This document shows positions 1 through 8,282 of a stretch of DNA of 55,974 nt, piece after piece. Numbering within the stretch: position 1 is the stretch's first letter; every line of letters starts with the position of its first letter. The position numbers and the translations under genes were made by a program. The notes beneath the pieces were generated by a model. It searched no databases and had not been told where the DNA came from. It was given only the letters and a program-made list of their open reading frames with translations. The stretch lies in contig CADBEI010000001.1 of assembly GCA_902793695.1 (NCBI GenBank), forward strand, positions 19,990 through 75,963, written 5' to 3'. Source of the DNA: an uncultured Pseudomonadota bacterium (GTDB lineage Bacteria; Pseudomonadota; Alphaproteobacteria; RF32; CAG-239).

Positions 1-53
1 AAAAAATAATACTTGCAAAATAAAATAAAGTGTTTTATGTATATTCCTGTTAT

Positions 54-110
<57 letters not shown>

Positions 111-129
<19 letters not shown>

Positions 130-194
130 ATAAAGAAACTCCTCCTTGCGAGGAGTTTTTTTATTGGTATCGGGAGGGGAGAAGAACGCCCGAG
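111..194 (+). repeat. 84-bp direct repeat, copy 1 (tRNA 3' end + terminator)
   Basis: Positions 111-194 recur at 452-535 with only two substitutions that I can see. The unit covers the last part of the tRNA-Thr gene, its terminator, and the following hairpin with a conserved GAGAAGAAC loop. It brackets a hairpin element at 212-317. The arrangement indicates a tandem duplication of the tRNA locus or element-mediated copying. Confidence 0.9.
127..169 (+). terminator. Terminator of tRNA-Thr
   Basis: The core hairpin is ACTCCTC (138-144), loop CTTGC, GAGGAGT (150-156), followed by a T run. The stem can be extended outward because CCAATAAA at the tRNA end pairs with TTTATTGG downstream. The same extended design (CCAATAAAAAA...TTTTTTATTGG) is seen after tRNA-Arg at 6014 and at the relic near 8424. 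Confidence 0.9.
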
Positions 195-211
195 AAAGGG
201 CGCTCGCAAAT

Positions 212-317
212 AAAAACAACCTCAAAATGTTGTTTTTATTGCAAGAGGCGCAGTTTTCTTAATAAGCAAGGAAAGCGACAGCGACCGCGGCGAATTTAGA
301 AAACAAGTGACCGAAGC
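212..317 (+). repeat. tRNA-associated hairpin element, copy A
   Basis: The element opens with a perfect hairpin, AAAAACAAC (212-220), loop CTCAAAAT, GTTGTTTTT (229-237). A second stem, GTTTTCT with AGAAAAC, encloses GCGACAGCGAC (275-285) and CGAATTTAG. It ends with AAGTGACCGAAGC (305-317). The same modules recur in the same order at 5790-5908, at 8524-8622, and in shortened form at 6094-6171. ORFs drawn through it on either strand look like shadows. Function is unknown; it may be a small non-autonomous mobile element or a structured RNA. Confidence 0.8.
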
Positions 318-399
318 TTTAGTATAGCGATTGCCGAATAAAATGAAGGCAGAGCTTACGGAGCAAGAACGACAAGGAGGTGCCGGCAGACGAAAGTAT

Positions 400-470
400 G
401 CCGGTCAGCATTGGCTGACAGCCGACGCAGGTAGCAAGCGTAGCGCCGCACAATCTCCTAACCGGCACCA
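400..470 (+). pseudogene. Degenerate tRNA-Thr copy
   Basis: This 71-nt stretch begins with GCCGGT preceded by TAT, as the intact tRNA does, and ends in CTCCTAACCGGCACCA, identical to the tRNA-Thr 3' end. The acceptor ends can still pair. A D-arm-like segment (CAGCATTGGCTG) and an anticodon-like hairpin ACGC/GCGT with a nine-base loop remain. The TTC T loop and a normal anticodon loop are gone. It is followed by a nearly identical copy of the tRNA terminator. It could be a dead gene or a tRNA-like RNA that is still transcribed. Confidence 0.65.
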
Positions 471-535
471 ATAAAAAAACTCCTCCTTGCGAGGAGTTTT
501 TTTGTTGGTATCGGGAGGGGAGAAGAACGCCCGAG
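452..535 (+). repeat. 84-bp direct repeat, copy 2 (tRNA 3' end + terminator)
   Basis: Second copy of the 111-194 repeat. It carries the terminator stem ACTCCTC (479-485)/GAGGAGT (491-497) and T run. Both visible substitutions fall in the extended stem and keep pairing: a G opposite T becomes A opposite T, and an A opposite T becomes G opposite T. Confidence 0.9.
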
Positions 536-544
536 GTACTTTTT

Positions 545-775
545 TTATTCAAACACCACCCGCATTTTTTTGCCGTAAAATTCGGTTAAACGGCGAAATG
601 CGGTGTATTGTATAAATTTGCCGTTTTCCATGCCCTCAATAATTCGTTCGGGTAAATTTGTTTGATGAGCCACGGTGCGCAAATACATTCTGCGTTCTTG
701 GCGCAATTTCCACAATTCTTGCCCGACCTCGCGTATTGTTTGCTTATCCATATAACATGCTTTCAAATGCAACAT
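545..775 (-). CDS. Small XRE-like helix-turn-helix protein
   Basis: A 76-residue protein. Residues about 14-60 fit a compact helix-turn-helix DNA-binding fold of the XRE/HTH_3 type (QELWKLRQERR, then LRTVAHQTNLPERIIEGMENG as the recognition region, then AFRRLTEFYGKKM). The start at 775 is chosen because GAGGAG lies eight bases upstream; an internal ATG at 751 has no such site. No toxin-like partner is adjacent, so a toxin-antitoxin role is unsupported. Directly upstream is a structured RNA ending in a terminator, so expression may depend on read-through. The target is unknown. Confidence 0.7.
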   Translation of the reverse strand: MLHLKACYMDKQTIREVGQELWKLRQERRMYLRTVAHQTNLPERIIEGMENGKFIQYTAFRRLTEFYGKKMRVVFE

Positions 776-799
776 TTTCGGAACTCCTCTTTTGCTTAA

Positions 800-952
800 A
801 TTAAAACAAAAACCGACCGCTAAAACGGTCGGGGAGTTCGAAACTGCTCTTGTCAGTCCGGTCTATTCAGTATATTCAACCGGCTCCCCGCTAAAGAGGA
901 GCTAATTTTCAAGAGAGGAGTTTCGATACTCCGTCGGTAACCTCTTACCGAC
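800..952 (-). ncRNA. Structured RNA (candidate sRNA or attenuating leader) upstream of the HTH gene
   Basis: On the minus strand there is a run of hairpins: CGGTAA/TTACCG (950-935), GGAGT/ACTCC (932-917), GCTCC/GGAGC (902-883) and CCGGT/ACCGG (883-858). The run ends in CCGACCG-TTTTAG-CGGTCGG (832-813) followed by TTTTTGTTTTA, a good rho-independent terminator. A promoter fits upstream: -35 TTGCAT (986-981), 16 bases, -10 TAAAAT (964-959). The product would be about 150 nt. It matches no RNA family I recognise. It could be a free sRNA or a leader controlling the HTH gene that begins 25 bases past the terminator. Confidence 0.55.
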
Positions 953-1048
953 AGCAATATTTTATAATAAAGATATTTAAATGCAAGTAATTAATAAAAT
1001 TTTATCACTTATGCTTTATTCTGATAACAACAAAAAGGGAGAAAAAAT

Positions 1049-1756
1049 ATGTTATATATATTTTGCGGTTTTATTTTCGGCATAATGATTCCGTATCTGG
1101 CGCGACGAATCGGCAAATTGATGCCGGCCACCATGGGCTATATTTTGCTCAAATTATTTGTGCCGGCACATTCGGTATCGTACAAAAGTCTTGAGAATAA
1201 CCCAAAATATATGCGTTTGTTCCATCGCTATGTTATGCGCAGTATCGGCTGGGGAATTTTTACCGCAGCCGCAACGTATTTATTCGCCACCGATTTCAAT
1301 ATTACTTATGCTTGGTGGTATGTTGCCTTTTTGTGGATTTTGCTGCTTCTGGTAGAAATAGATAAACGTTTTCAGCTGTTGCCGGATATTCTGACTCTGC
1401 CGCTTTTGGTGTTGGGATTTGCTTATGCGGCACAGAAAGGTCCGTGGTTGGCAACGGTTGATATCAACTTTTTGAGCTACGCGCAAAACAGCGCTCTCGG
1501 TGCCATTATGGGTTATGCCATGCCGGTAATCGCCAGTATGTTTATTGTATGGAAATATCCCGATGCATTCGGCGGCGGCGACATCAAATTGCTCTGCGCC
1601 GTCGGTGCTTGGGTAGGTATGGAAATTATCGCCTATGTAATTTTATTGTCGTGTATTTTCTTCGGAATCGGATGTCTGATTAACAAAACCCGCGCAGCAC
1701 CTTTCGGCCCGTCGATTGTTTATGCAACACTGACATTGTGTATTTTGCTGTTTTAA
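1049..1756 (+). CDS. Prepilin peptidase (A24 aspartic protease)
   Basis: A 235-residue inner-membrane protein that cleaves, and may N-methylate, type IV pilin-like leader peptides. The two catalytic aspartates of the A24 family are visible: D105 in EIDKRFQLLPD and D178 in FGGGDIKL, the GxGD motif. Several hydrophobic segments surround them. The family's Cys-rich N-terminal methyltransferase domain is absent, as in short CpaA/TadV-like members. The start has GGGAG upstream. It stands alone, with no secretion or pilus genes adjacent, but pilin-like proteins at 35553 and 42089 could be substrates. Confidence 0.85.
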   Translation: MLYIFCGFIFGIMIPYLARRIGKLMPATMGYILLKLFVPAHSVSYKSLENNPKYMRLFHRYVMRSIGWGIFTAAATYLFATDFNITYAWWYVAFLWILLLLVEIDKRFQLLPDILTLPLLVLGFAYAAQKGPWLATVDINFLSYAQNSALGAIMGYAMPVIASMFIVWKYPDAFGGGDIKLLCAVGAWVGMEIIAYVILLSCIFFGIGCLINKTRAAPFGPSIVYATLTLCILLF

Positions 1757-1785
1757 CCGCCGCAAAAATTTTTTCCGTTCTCTTA

Positions 1786-1841
1786 TTGACTTTGCAAATT
1801 TGCAACACTAACTAAAGTATTAGACAATTTTTAGTTAGGAG
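1786..1841 (+). promoter_or_regulatory. groESL promoter with two inverted repeats
   Basis: A -35-like TTGACT (1786-1791) is followed 17 bases later by TAACTA. Between them lies the perfect 14-bp palindrome TTGCAAATTTGCAA (1792-1805). A second perfect inverted repeat, CTAACTAAA (1808-1816) and TTTAGTTAG (1830-1838), has a 13-nt spacer and runs into the ribosome binding site AGGAG (1837-1841). No CIRCE sequence is present. The second repeat could be an operator or an mRNA hairpin masking the ribosome binding site. Confidence 0.5.
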
Positions 1842-1849
1842 ATTAAATC

Positions 1850-2137
1850 ATGAATATTAAACCTTTACACGACAAAGTGTTGGTTAAGCGTGTAGATGAA
1901 GAAACCAAAACTGCCGGCGGAATCATTATTCCGGACACGGCAAAAGAAAAACCGTCCGAAGGTATTGTTGAGGCCGTAGGCAACGGCTTCAGAGCCGATG
2001 ACGGCAAAATCATACCGATGAGCGTAAAAGTCGGTGACAGAGTATTGTTTGCCAAATGGGGCGGCACCGAGGTTAAATTGGGCGGAGAAACCCGTCTGAT
2101 CATCAAAGAATCCGACATTTTGGCAGTAGTGGAATAA
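1850..2137 (+). CDS. groES: Co-chaperonin GroES
   Basis: A 95-residue protein of typical GroES length. It forms the heptameric lid of the GroEL folding chamber in the cytoplasm. Family signatures include the N-terminal [12 protein letters not shown], the mobile loop around residues 20-35 ([16 protein letters not shown]) and the [15 protein letters not shown] segment. The start is supported by TAGGAG nine bases upstream. groEL follows after 19 bases, forming the standard two-gene heat-shock operon. Confidence 0.98.
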   Translation: MNIKPLHDKVLVKRVDEETKTAGGIIIPDTAKEKPSEGIVEAVGNGFRADDGKIIPMSVKVGDRVLFAKWGGTEVKLGGETRLIIKESDILAVVE

Positions 2138-2144
2138 TTGTTGA

Positions 2145-3797
<1,653 letters not shown>

Positions 3798-3824
3798 TCA
3801 AACATTTTTCCTTTCAAAAAAATG

Positions 3825-3853
3825 CTCCCTGTCAAATCGGCAGGGAGTTTTTT
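3825..3853 (+). terminator. Terminator of groESL
   Basis: The stem CTCCCTG (3825-3831)/CAGGGAG (3841-3847) with a nine-base loop is followed by TTTTTT. It lies 28 bases after the groEL stop and ahead of the convergent ACP-like gene. Confidence 0.9.
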
Positions 3854-3898
3854 ATATAAAAAATTCGGGCGGAGTATTTAACTTCCGTCCGAATCTTA

Positions 3899-4180
3899 TT
3901 AAGCATTAATTGCAAGATTGATTTCATCCAACAAAGCACGCACCGTACCGCCATTATCCTTGAAATGGTCATAAGCGCTGTCAGGCACTCTGATGTCAAA
4001 ATCTTTCTCCATAATCATCACTGACTCAATGATTTCGAGACTATCCATGAGTAAATCTTCCCTAAAATTGCAATTCAGCAACTCTTCGTCCGTCATTTGC
4101 GCAACTTCATTTCGGCCTTCCAAATCCAGTAATTCATCAAGAACCACACGGACATCACTAATCGTTATTTCTTTTTTCAT
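3899..4180 (-). CDS. Acyl-carrier-protein-like protein
   Basis: A 93-residue acidic protein with the ACP core. The DSL motif in LLMDSLEIIESVMIMEK (about residues 46-62) supplies the serine that carries 4'-phosphopantetheine, followed by the helix III region DFDIRVPD. It is divergent from the housekeeping AcpP, which normally has GADSLDTVE, and no fatty acid genes are adjacent. It may serve a specialised acylation pathway. There is no clear ribosome binding site before the ATG at 4180; the gene is convergent with groEL. Confidence 0.75.
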   Translation of the reverse strand: MKKEITISDVRVVLDELLDLEGRNEVAQMTDEELLNCNFREDLLMDSLEIIESVMIMEKDFDIRVPDSAYDHFKDNGGTVRALLDEINLAINA

Positions 4181-4285
4181 AAAAATAAATTTAAAATTTA
4201 ATAATTATACGTTTCTGTTTGCAGATATAAACCTCAAGCCCTTGCCTGTCAAGAAAAAATCCGCAAAACAGCCGTCAAAAACGTC

Positions 4286-4314
4286 TTGACAAAAATAGCT
4301 ATAGCAATTAAAAT
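4286..4314 (+). promoter_or_regulatory. Near-consensus sigma-70-type promoter
   Basis: TTGACA (4286-4291), a 17-base spacer and TAAAAT (4309-4314) match the housekeeping promoter closely. The -35 is also part of an inverted repeat, TGTCAAGA (about 4247) with TCTTGACA. Transcription would begin near 4321, just before the ORF at 4341 and after the ATG at 4317, so the later ATG is preferred. Confidence 0.55.
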
Positions 4315-4340
4315 AAATGCAGAATCAAAATCATTTAGAT

Positions 4341-4666
4341 ATGAAAATACTAGTTATTATTGTTGCAACTGCCGTAGCGGTATGTTGTATTTCGTGGCTC
4401 GCATATCTTTTTTTGCGCAAAAAGAAAGATACTACCACCGTGTGTTTTGCTGTAGCCGCTTCCTGGTGCAGTATTGATTTACTGTTCATTGTCGCATTTT
4501 CTGCTCTGTTGTTGTCGCATATCGATATATATATCGATACCCGGCAATCATAGACATTGCTCAATGCTTTTTTATCGAGTCGTTCCTATGTGGTGCCGTC
4601 ATTTGGGCTTACGGTATGTATTTTGACCTCAAGCACGACGGAACAGAACGGAATGCAATATTGTAG
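4341..4666 (+). pseudogene. Small membrane protein, probably frameshifted
   Basis: The reading frame from ATG 4341 encodes 70 residues with an N-terminal membrane segment (MKILVIIVATAVAV), a short K/R-rich turn and a second hydrophobic stretch, then stops at 4551-4553. A different frame starting about there continues to a stop at 4664-4666 and reads like membrane protein (IESFLCGAVIWAYGMYF). One frameshift would join them into about 108 residues. No ribosome binding site is visible. Family not recognised. It may equally be a short intact gene ending at 4553. Confidence 0.4.
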
Positions 4667-4693
4667 ATTTTTCAAAACCTATATTTATATTTT

Positions 4694-5251
4694 ATGAAAA
4701 AGTTATTGAAGAATTTGGCAATCGGGATAGCGATAGCTATTGTTGCCGCAGTTGCGATTTGCTTTGCCGCGTGGAGTTTCCACTCGCTGCATCGTTTCAT
4801 CTGGTTTGTCATTTGCGCCATAGTGTGCCTGACAATCGGGTCATATCTGGCGAATCCGGACTATGTTTCCGTTGAGAAGGACGGAAAGAAATGTGTCGAA
4901 AGGATGTCAAAGGCCGGACAAGTAGGCACTGTTACCGCAATTCTTGTTGCTTTAGGCATCTGCGGCTCGTTGATATGGGCAATAGGTTACGGAGTCGCTT
5001 CGTTATTTGGATGGAATCCCGAGTTCTGGGAGATGTATCTGCTCTATGGCGCATTGACCGTCGCGGCGGTTATTCTGGCATTCGTTGCAATTATGCGCAT
5101 TTGGTTTTATTGTGATGACTTCCGCCACAATCGCTACGGTGTCAGAGAATACACCAAGAATCTCCTGATGTGGATTTTTATTACATTATGCGGATTAGGT
5201 GTGGCCGGAACAATTCTTTATTTCTTGTTCCCGTTGGCATTAAGGTATTAA
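4694..5251 (+). CDS. Polytopic membrane protein of unknown function
   Basis: A 185-residue protein with four to five predicted membrane segments (about residues 8-28, 32-50, 72-98, 110-135 and 155-182). A short soluble stretch after the second contains DYVSVEKDGKKCVERMSKAG. I do not recognise the family. No Shine-Dalgarno sequence precedes the ATG, in contrast to most genes in the window, and codon choice differs from the neighbours. Together with the ORF at 4341 it may have been acquired from another phylum, perhaps Bacteroidota, whose genes often lack Shine-Dalgarno sites. A terminator follows directly. Confidence 0.6.
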   Translation: MKKLLKNLAIGIAIAIVAAVAICFAAWSFHSLHRFIWFVICAIVCLTIGSYLANPDYVSVEKDGKKCVERMSKAGQVGTVTAILVALGICGSLIWAIGYGVASLFGWNPEFWEMYLLYGALTVAAVILAFVAIMRIWFYCDDFRHNRYGVREYTKNLLMWIFITLCGLGVAGTILYFLFPLALRY

Positions 5252-5255
5252 ACTG

Positions 5256-5295
5256 AAAAGCGTCGTTCTTAACCGAGCGACGCTTTTGTTTTTGT
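5256..5295. terminator. Bidirectional terminator between the membrane protein and rpmB
   Basis: The perfect stem AAAAGCGTCG (5256-5265)/CGACGCTTTT (5278-5287) is followed by TTTTGTTTTT on the plus strand, with an A-rich left side serving the convergent rpmB gene. Confidence 0.85.
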
Positions 5296-5313
5296 GCACA
5301 TTATATATTTTGA

Positions 5314-5601
5314 TTAAGCCTTAGCTTGTTTTGCAACAATCGACTTTTTGATTTGTTTGGCTTCTTCGGTCAACTTGGTGTTGGAAGTAGAAGTCAAGAA
5401 AGAATCCAAACCACCGTTGTGTTCAATTGAACGCAAGGTTTTGGAACAAACTTTGAGCTTAAACACTTTGTTCAAGGCTTCGCTGAACAAAGATACAACT
5501 TGCAAGTTCGGCATAAAGCGACGGCGGGTTTTGTTGTTAGCATGGCTGACATTATTGCCGCTCTGAACACCTGTGCCTAAGATATCACATTTTTTAGACA
5601 T
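5314..5601 (-). CDS. rpmB: 50S ribosomal protein L28
   Basis: A 95-residue basic protein of the large ribosomal subunit. It begins MSKKCDILGTGVQSGNNVSHANNKT, the L28 signature in which the N terminus precedes the conserved SHxxxKTRRRFxPN segment. The C terminus (LRSIEHNGGLDSFL) also fits the family. It is monocistronic, convergent with the membrane-protein ORF at 4694. Its upstream region leads into the tRNA-Arg locus. Confidence 0.97.
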   Translation of the reverse strand: MSKKCDILGTGVQSGNNVSHANNKTRRRFMPNLQVVSLFSEALNKVFKLKVCSKTLRSIEHNGGLDSFLTSTSNTKLTEEAKQIKKSIVAKQAKA

Positions 5602-5742
5602 TTTTCAATTCCTTAAGTTAAATTTAACAATATTGTTGTTCGTTATTACATTGATTTTATTGACAAGTCAAGCAAAATTATATAGAAAAGTGAAAAAATA
5701 ATTAAAACCCCTCGTCAAAGGGGCAAAAACAAGTAATAATGT

Positions 5743-5938
5743 CATATAAGAATTATGTAGCGAAAGCTCAATTGGATAGCCGGAGGAAGAAAAACAACCT
5801 CAAAATGTTGTTTTTCGACGACGGGCGAAGACCACTTAATGAGAGGGCGCGACAGCGACAACGAATTTAGTGGACGAGTGACCGAAGCGAGCCTAAGGCG
5901 AAGCAAGAAATTGGCCTCCGACGCCATATAAGAATTAT
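5743..5938 (+). pseudogene. Interrupted, degenerate tRNA-Arg copy containing hairpin element B
   Basis: CATATAAGAATTATGTA followed by AGCTCAATTGGATAG (5743-5779) copies the 5' flank and D arm of the intact tRNA-Arg, but the acceptor CCCG is replaced by GCGA. A hairpin element then intervenes. It is followed by ATTGGCCTCCGACGCC (5910-5925), the anticodon arm of the same tRNA, and then by the 5' flank of the intact gene. It looks like an older tandem tRNA copy broken by the element. Confidence 0.7.
5790..5908 (+). repeat. tRNA-associated hairpin element, copy B
   Basis: The first hairpin, AAAAACAAC (5790-5798)/GTTGTTTTT (5807-5815), is identical to copy A including the loop. The second stem here is CCACT/AGTGG instead of GTTTTCT/AGAAAAC, enclosing the same GCGACAGCGAC (5849-5859) and CGAATTTAG. 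The tail is GAGTGACCGAAGCGAGC then GGCGAAGCAAG. The changed but still paired stem supports a conserved structure. Confidence 0.8.
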
Positions 5939-6015
5939 GTACCCGTAGCTCAATTGGATAGAGTATTGGCCTCCGACGCCAAAGGTTGCGAGTTCGAACC
6001 TCGCCGGGTACGCCA
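5939..6015 (+). tRNA. tRNA-Arg (anticodon CCG)
   Basis: A complete 77-nt cloverleaf. The acceptor GTACCCG pairs with CGGGTAC, followed by discriminator G and encoded CCA (6013-6015). The D arm is GTAGCTCAATTGGATAGAG. The anticodon stem TTGGC/GCCAA has loop CTCCGAC, giving CCG (arginine, codon CGG). The T arm GCGAG-TTCGAAC-CTCGC is perfect. The gene is flanked upstream by a broken copy of itself and downstream by a terminator and a hairpin element. Confidence 0.96.
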
Positions 6016-6053
6016 ATAAAAAATCCCCCGATATGGGGGAATTTTTTATTGGA
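6014..6053 (+). terminator. Terminator of tRNA-Arg
   Basis: Starting in the tRNA CCA, CCAATAAAAAAT pairs with AATTTTTTATTGG outside a CCCCC-GATAT-GGGGG core (6025-6039), with the T run at 6043-6048. The design is the same as that of tRNA-Thr. A hairpin CGAGGT/ACCTCG with a GAGAAGA loop follows. Confidence 0.9.
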
Positions 6054-6093
6054 ATAACGCGAGGTGAGAAGAACCTCGTCGGGCTTAATATCT

Positions 6094-6171
6094 AAAAACA
6101 ACCTCAAAATGTTGTTTTCCCAGTAGCGAGGCCGAGAACGAGTGACCGCAGCGAGCCGCAGGCGAAGCAAG
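6094..6171 (+). repeat. tRNA-associated hairpin element, copy C (shortened)
   Basis: The first hairpin is AAAAACAAC (6094-6102)/GTTGTTTT (6111-6118). It then passes almost directly to the tail GAACGAGTGACCGCAGCGAG and GGCGAAGCAAG, so the second stem and its loop are missing. A partial copy of the tRNA-Arg end and terminator (GACGCCATAAAATCCCCC, from about 6171) follows, repeating the arrangement seen after tRNA-Thr. Confidence 0.75.
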
Positions 6172-6272
6172 ACGCCATAAAATCCCCCAATATGGGGTTC
6201 ATCGTCAAAGGAGGGGCAAGAAGTAAAAATTATACAAAGTATCAATCATCAGTTTGACCATTACAAGTTAAT

Positions 6273-6704
6273 TTAAGCACATAAAATTCTAACACGCAAG
6301 CGATAGTTTTCAAAATTTCTAAAACCATACGCTCGCCTTTGTATCAGTTTTATTTTTCTATGAAATCCCTCGGTAATTCCGTTTGTTCTGGTAAATCGAA
6401 ACATTCGTCCTATCTCCTCTTGCCAATATTCAATTGTTTTTCCTAATTTTCTGAATAATTCAAATCCGCATTCTTTTAACAATTCAATAAACCTCCGTAA
6501 TTTCGGCACCAGCCGTTGCTTACAATCTTTATATTTACACATTTTCTCGTTCATCAAAGACATAAGTTCTTGCGTTATTTTATACAATATTTCTATTACG
6601 GGTTGTTTCTTGAAATATTCATTTAGTTTCAGTTGTTGAAACGAACTTAAGTCCGTTTGTTTCTTGCGTAATAATCTTCCCAAACCAAACCGTTTTTCAA
6701 GTCC
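6273..6704 (-). pseudogene. ISL3-family transposase, C-terminal remnant
   Basis: About 144 codons read openly from an in-frame stop at 6707 to the end of the gene. The C terminus matches the DDE domain of ISL3 transposases: KTIEYWQEEIGRMF followed by TNGITEGFHRKIKLIQRRAY, holding the catalytic glutamate, and GFRNFENYRLRVRIL. The N-terminal zinc-ribbon, HTH and both catalytic aspartates are missing, so it cannot be active. No intact terminal repeats were recognised. Sequence to about 6900 may hold further decayed parts. Confidence 0.8.
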
Positions 6705-6983
6705 TTATCCAGAATATCCTTCTGGATTGTTCTTCTGTATCTTTTATCTTGAGATTATGATTCTTTGTGATAATATCGTCTTTAAGCATTGAGTAGTTCT
6801 CCCATTTATTTTTGGTCGAACTTTGATTATAACTCTTTATAATCCGAGAGCAACTACTCTTTGTCCCACCCTTTGACGTAGAATCGATAAATTTTAAGAA
6901 ATATTGACAATAATATAAATTTATGGCATACTGAGGTATATTTTAATGAGTTTTATTTCACGCTTCGTGTTGAAGGAATAAAT

Positions 6984-8282
6984 ATGGCTGATGCTGACAG
7001 AATATATGATGATTTTATGAATAACTATGGAAATTATCCTAAAGAGCTCTTTTCTTTAGTAGCAAGTCAGCGTCCTTTTTTGCCAGTTAATACAGAAGAT
7101 GAAAATTATAATTTCGGAACCATGAAAAAAAGGGGTGATCTTGGTTTGTCACCCAATATTGCCGTTATTAATGCTCATGTTTTTGAAAATTCCTTTGATG
7201 ATTATAAACAAAAAAATCCCGAAATGTCGGAAACAGAAATCAAAGCACGCGTTGTATTTGATTTCTTAAAACAGCATGGTGTTCAACTTTCTTATGAGCA
7301 AAACAAAGATGATTTTTTGTTTAATGATAATAAAGGCAACCCAATAAACCGGGAACAGTTTTATGCCAACGCTGTATATGCCAATGCTCTGAAAAACACA
7401 AATTTTTTTGATAGAAATGTCGGGGATATCCAAATAATGTGCCTTGAACCGAAATCTATTACAGATACGCCTCGTAATACGGTTGGACTTTCACAAGAGA
7501 ATATTGATAAATTTATGAGTATTCCGACTGAAGAAAGGCTGGAAATATTATATAAAAGAGGCTTGTACCACGAAAGTATTCATATGGCTATGGGAACGTC
7601 GGATGAACGCAAATGCGATGCCTTTGCGCTGCTAAAGACAATGAAAGAACATCCTAAATATGCAAAAACAATTTTTGATATATATAATATTCAGCGTTCA
7701 AAAATGGGATATACCATCGGAGCCTTAAAAGGAAAAAATGAAATATCTAGACAAGCGGCAATTGAAGGCGGCGCCATGACATATCTCATGCCAAACACAT
7801 ATCAAAAATTGGAGCAATATGCCTTAAATCCGCAATTAATACCGGAAAATGATGCCGGAATCTTAAGATTAACTTGTCAATTGACGTCCGAACCGGAATT
7901 TTCGAAGGAACAATTATCTGCCTATATGAAACTTATGCAGAAGGATAATATATCTCTGCAAGATTTAGCCAATGATGCAATTGTTCAAAGCTGTATGAGA
8001 CAGGGTGGTTTTAAGAGTATTGAAGAATATATTGCAAGTGATAAAAAATTAGGTAGTATGGTGCGAGAAAATTCTAATTTACAAACTAAAGAAAATAGTC
8101 AAGGAGGCTTACAAAACAGGATTGAAGCCCTCAAAAAGCGATTGCCATATTCTTCACCCGTTTCCGATGTAAAAATAATTAATGAACTCAGAGGTATTCG
8201 GAGCAAGGAAGCATCTAAACCGATAAAGCAAACGACTTTGAATATAGCGGCAATAAAGCAAAAAATAATTCAAAACGAGTGA
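6984..8282 (+). CDS. Uncharacterised protein with HExxH metalloprotease-like motif
   Basis: A 432-residue soluble protein without a signal peptide. HESIH (196-200) in GLYHESIHMAMGTSDERKCDAF resembles the zinc site of gluzincin metallopeptidases, with acidic residues shortly after as possible third ligands. The rest is rich in K, N and Q with helical segments, and no other domain is recognised. The start has AAGGAA upstream. It lies between an ISL3 relic and a relic of a tRNA-associated element, and its base usage is more AT-rich than the core genes, suggesting recent gain. A secreted effector or toxin is possible but unproven. Confidence 0.6.
   Translation: MADADRIYDDFMNNYGNYPKELFSLVASQRPFLPVNTEDENYNFGTMKKRGDLGLSPNIAVINAHVFENSFDDYKQKNPEMSETEIKARVVFDFLKQHGVQLSYEQNKDDFLFNDNKGNPINREQFYANAVYANALKNTNFFDRNVGDIQIMCLEPKSITDTPRNTVGLSQENIDKFMSIPTEERLEILYKRGLYHESIHMAMGTSDERKCDAFALLKTMKEHPKYAKTIFDIYNIQRSKMGYTIGALKGKNEISRQAAIEGGAMTYLMPNTYQKLEQYALNPQLIPENDAGILRLTCQLTSEPEFSKEQLSAYMKLMQKDNISLQDLANDAIVQSCMRQGGFKSIEEYIASDKKLGSMVRENSNLQTKENSQGGLQNRIEALKKRLPYSSPVSDVKIINELRGIRSKEASKPIKQTTLNIAAIKQKIIQNE

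Noticed and set aside
545-775. HTH protein as antitoxin of a toxin-antitoxin pair
   Set aside because: No second small ORF with toxin features is adjacent on either side.
1760-1850. CIRCE element upstream of groES
   Set aside because: The TTAGCACTC-N9-GAGTGCTAA pattern is not present; only the different repeats reported above are seen.
5742-6245. 167-codon minus-strand ORF across the tRNA-Arg locus
   Set aside because: It is antisense to the tRNA and the hairpin elements. The repeated peptide LLRLRLASVTR simply translates the element tail and recurs wherever the element occurs.
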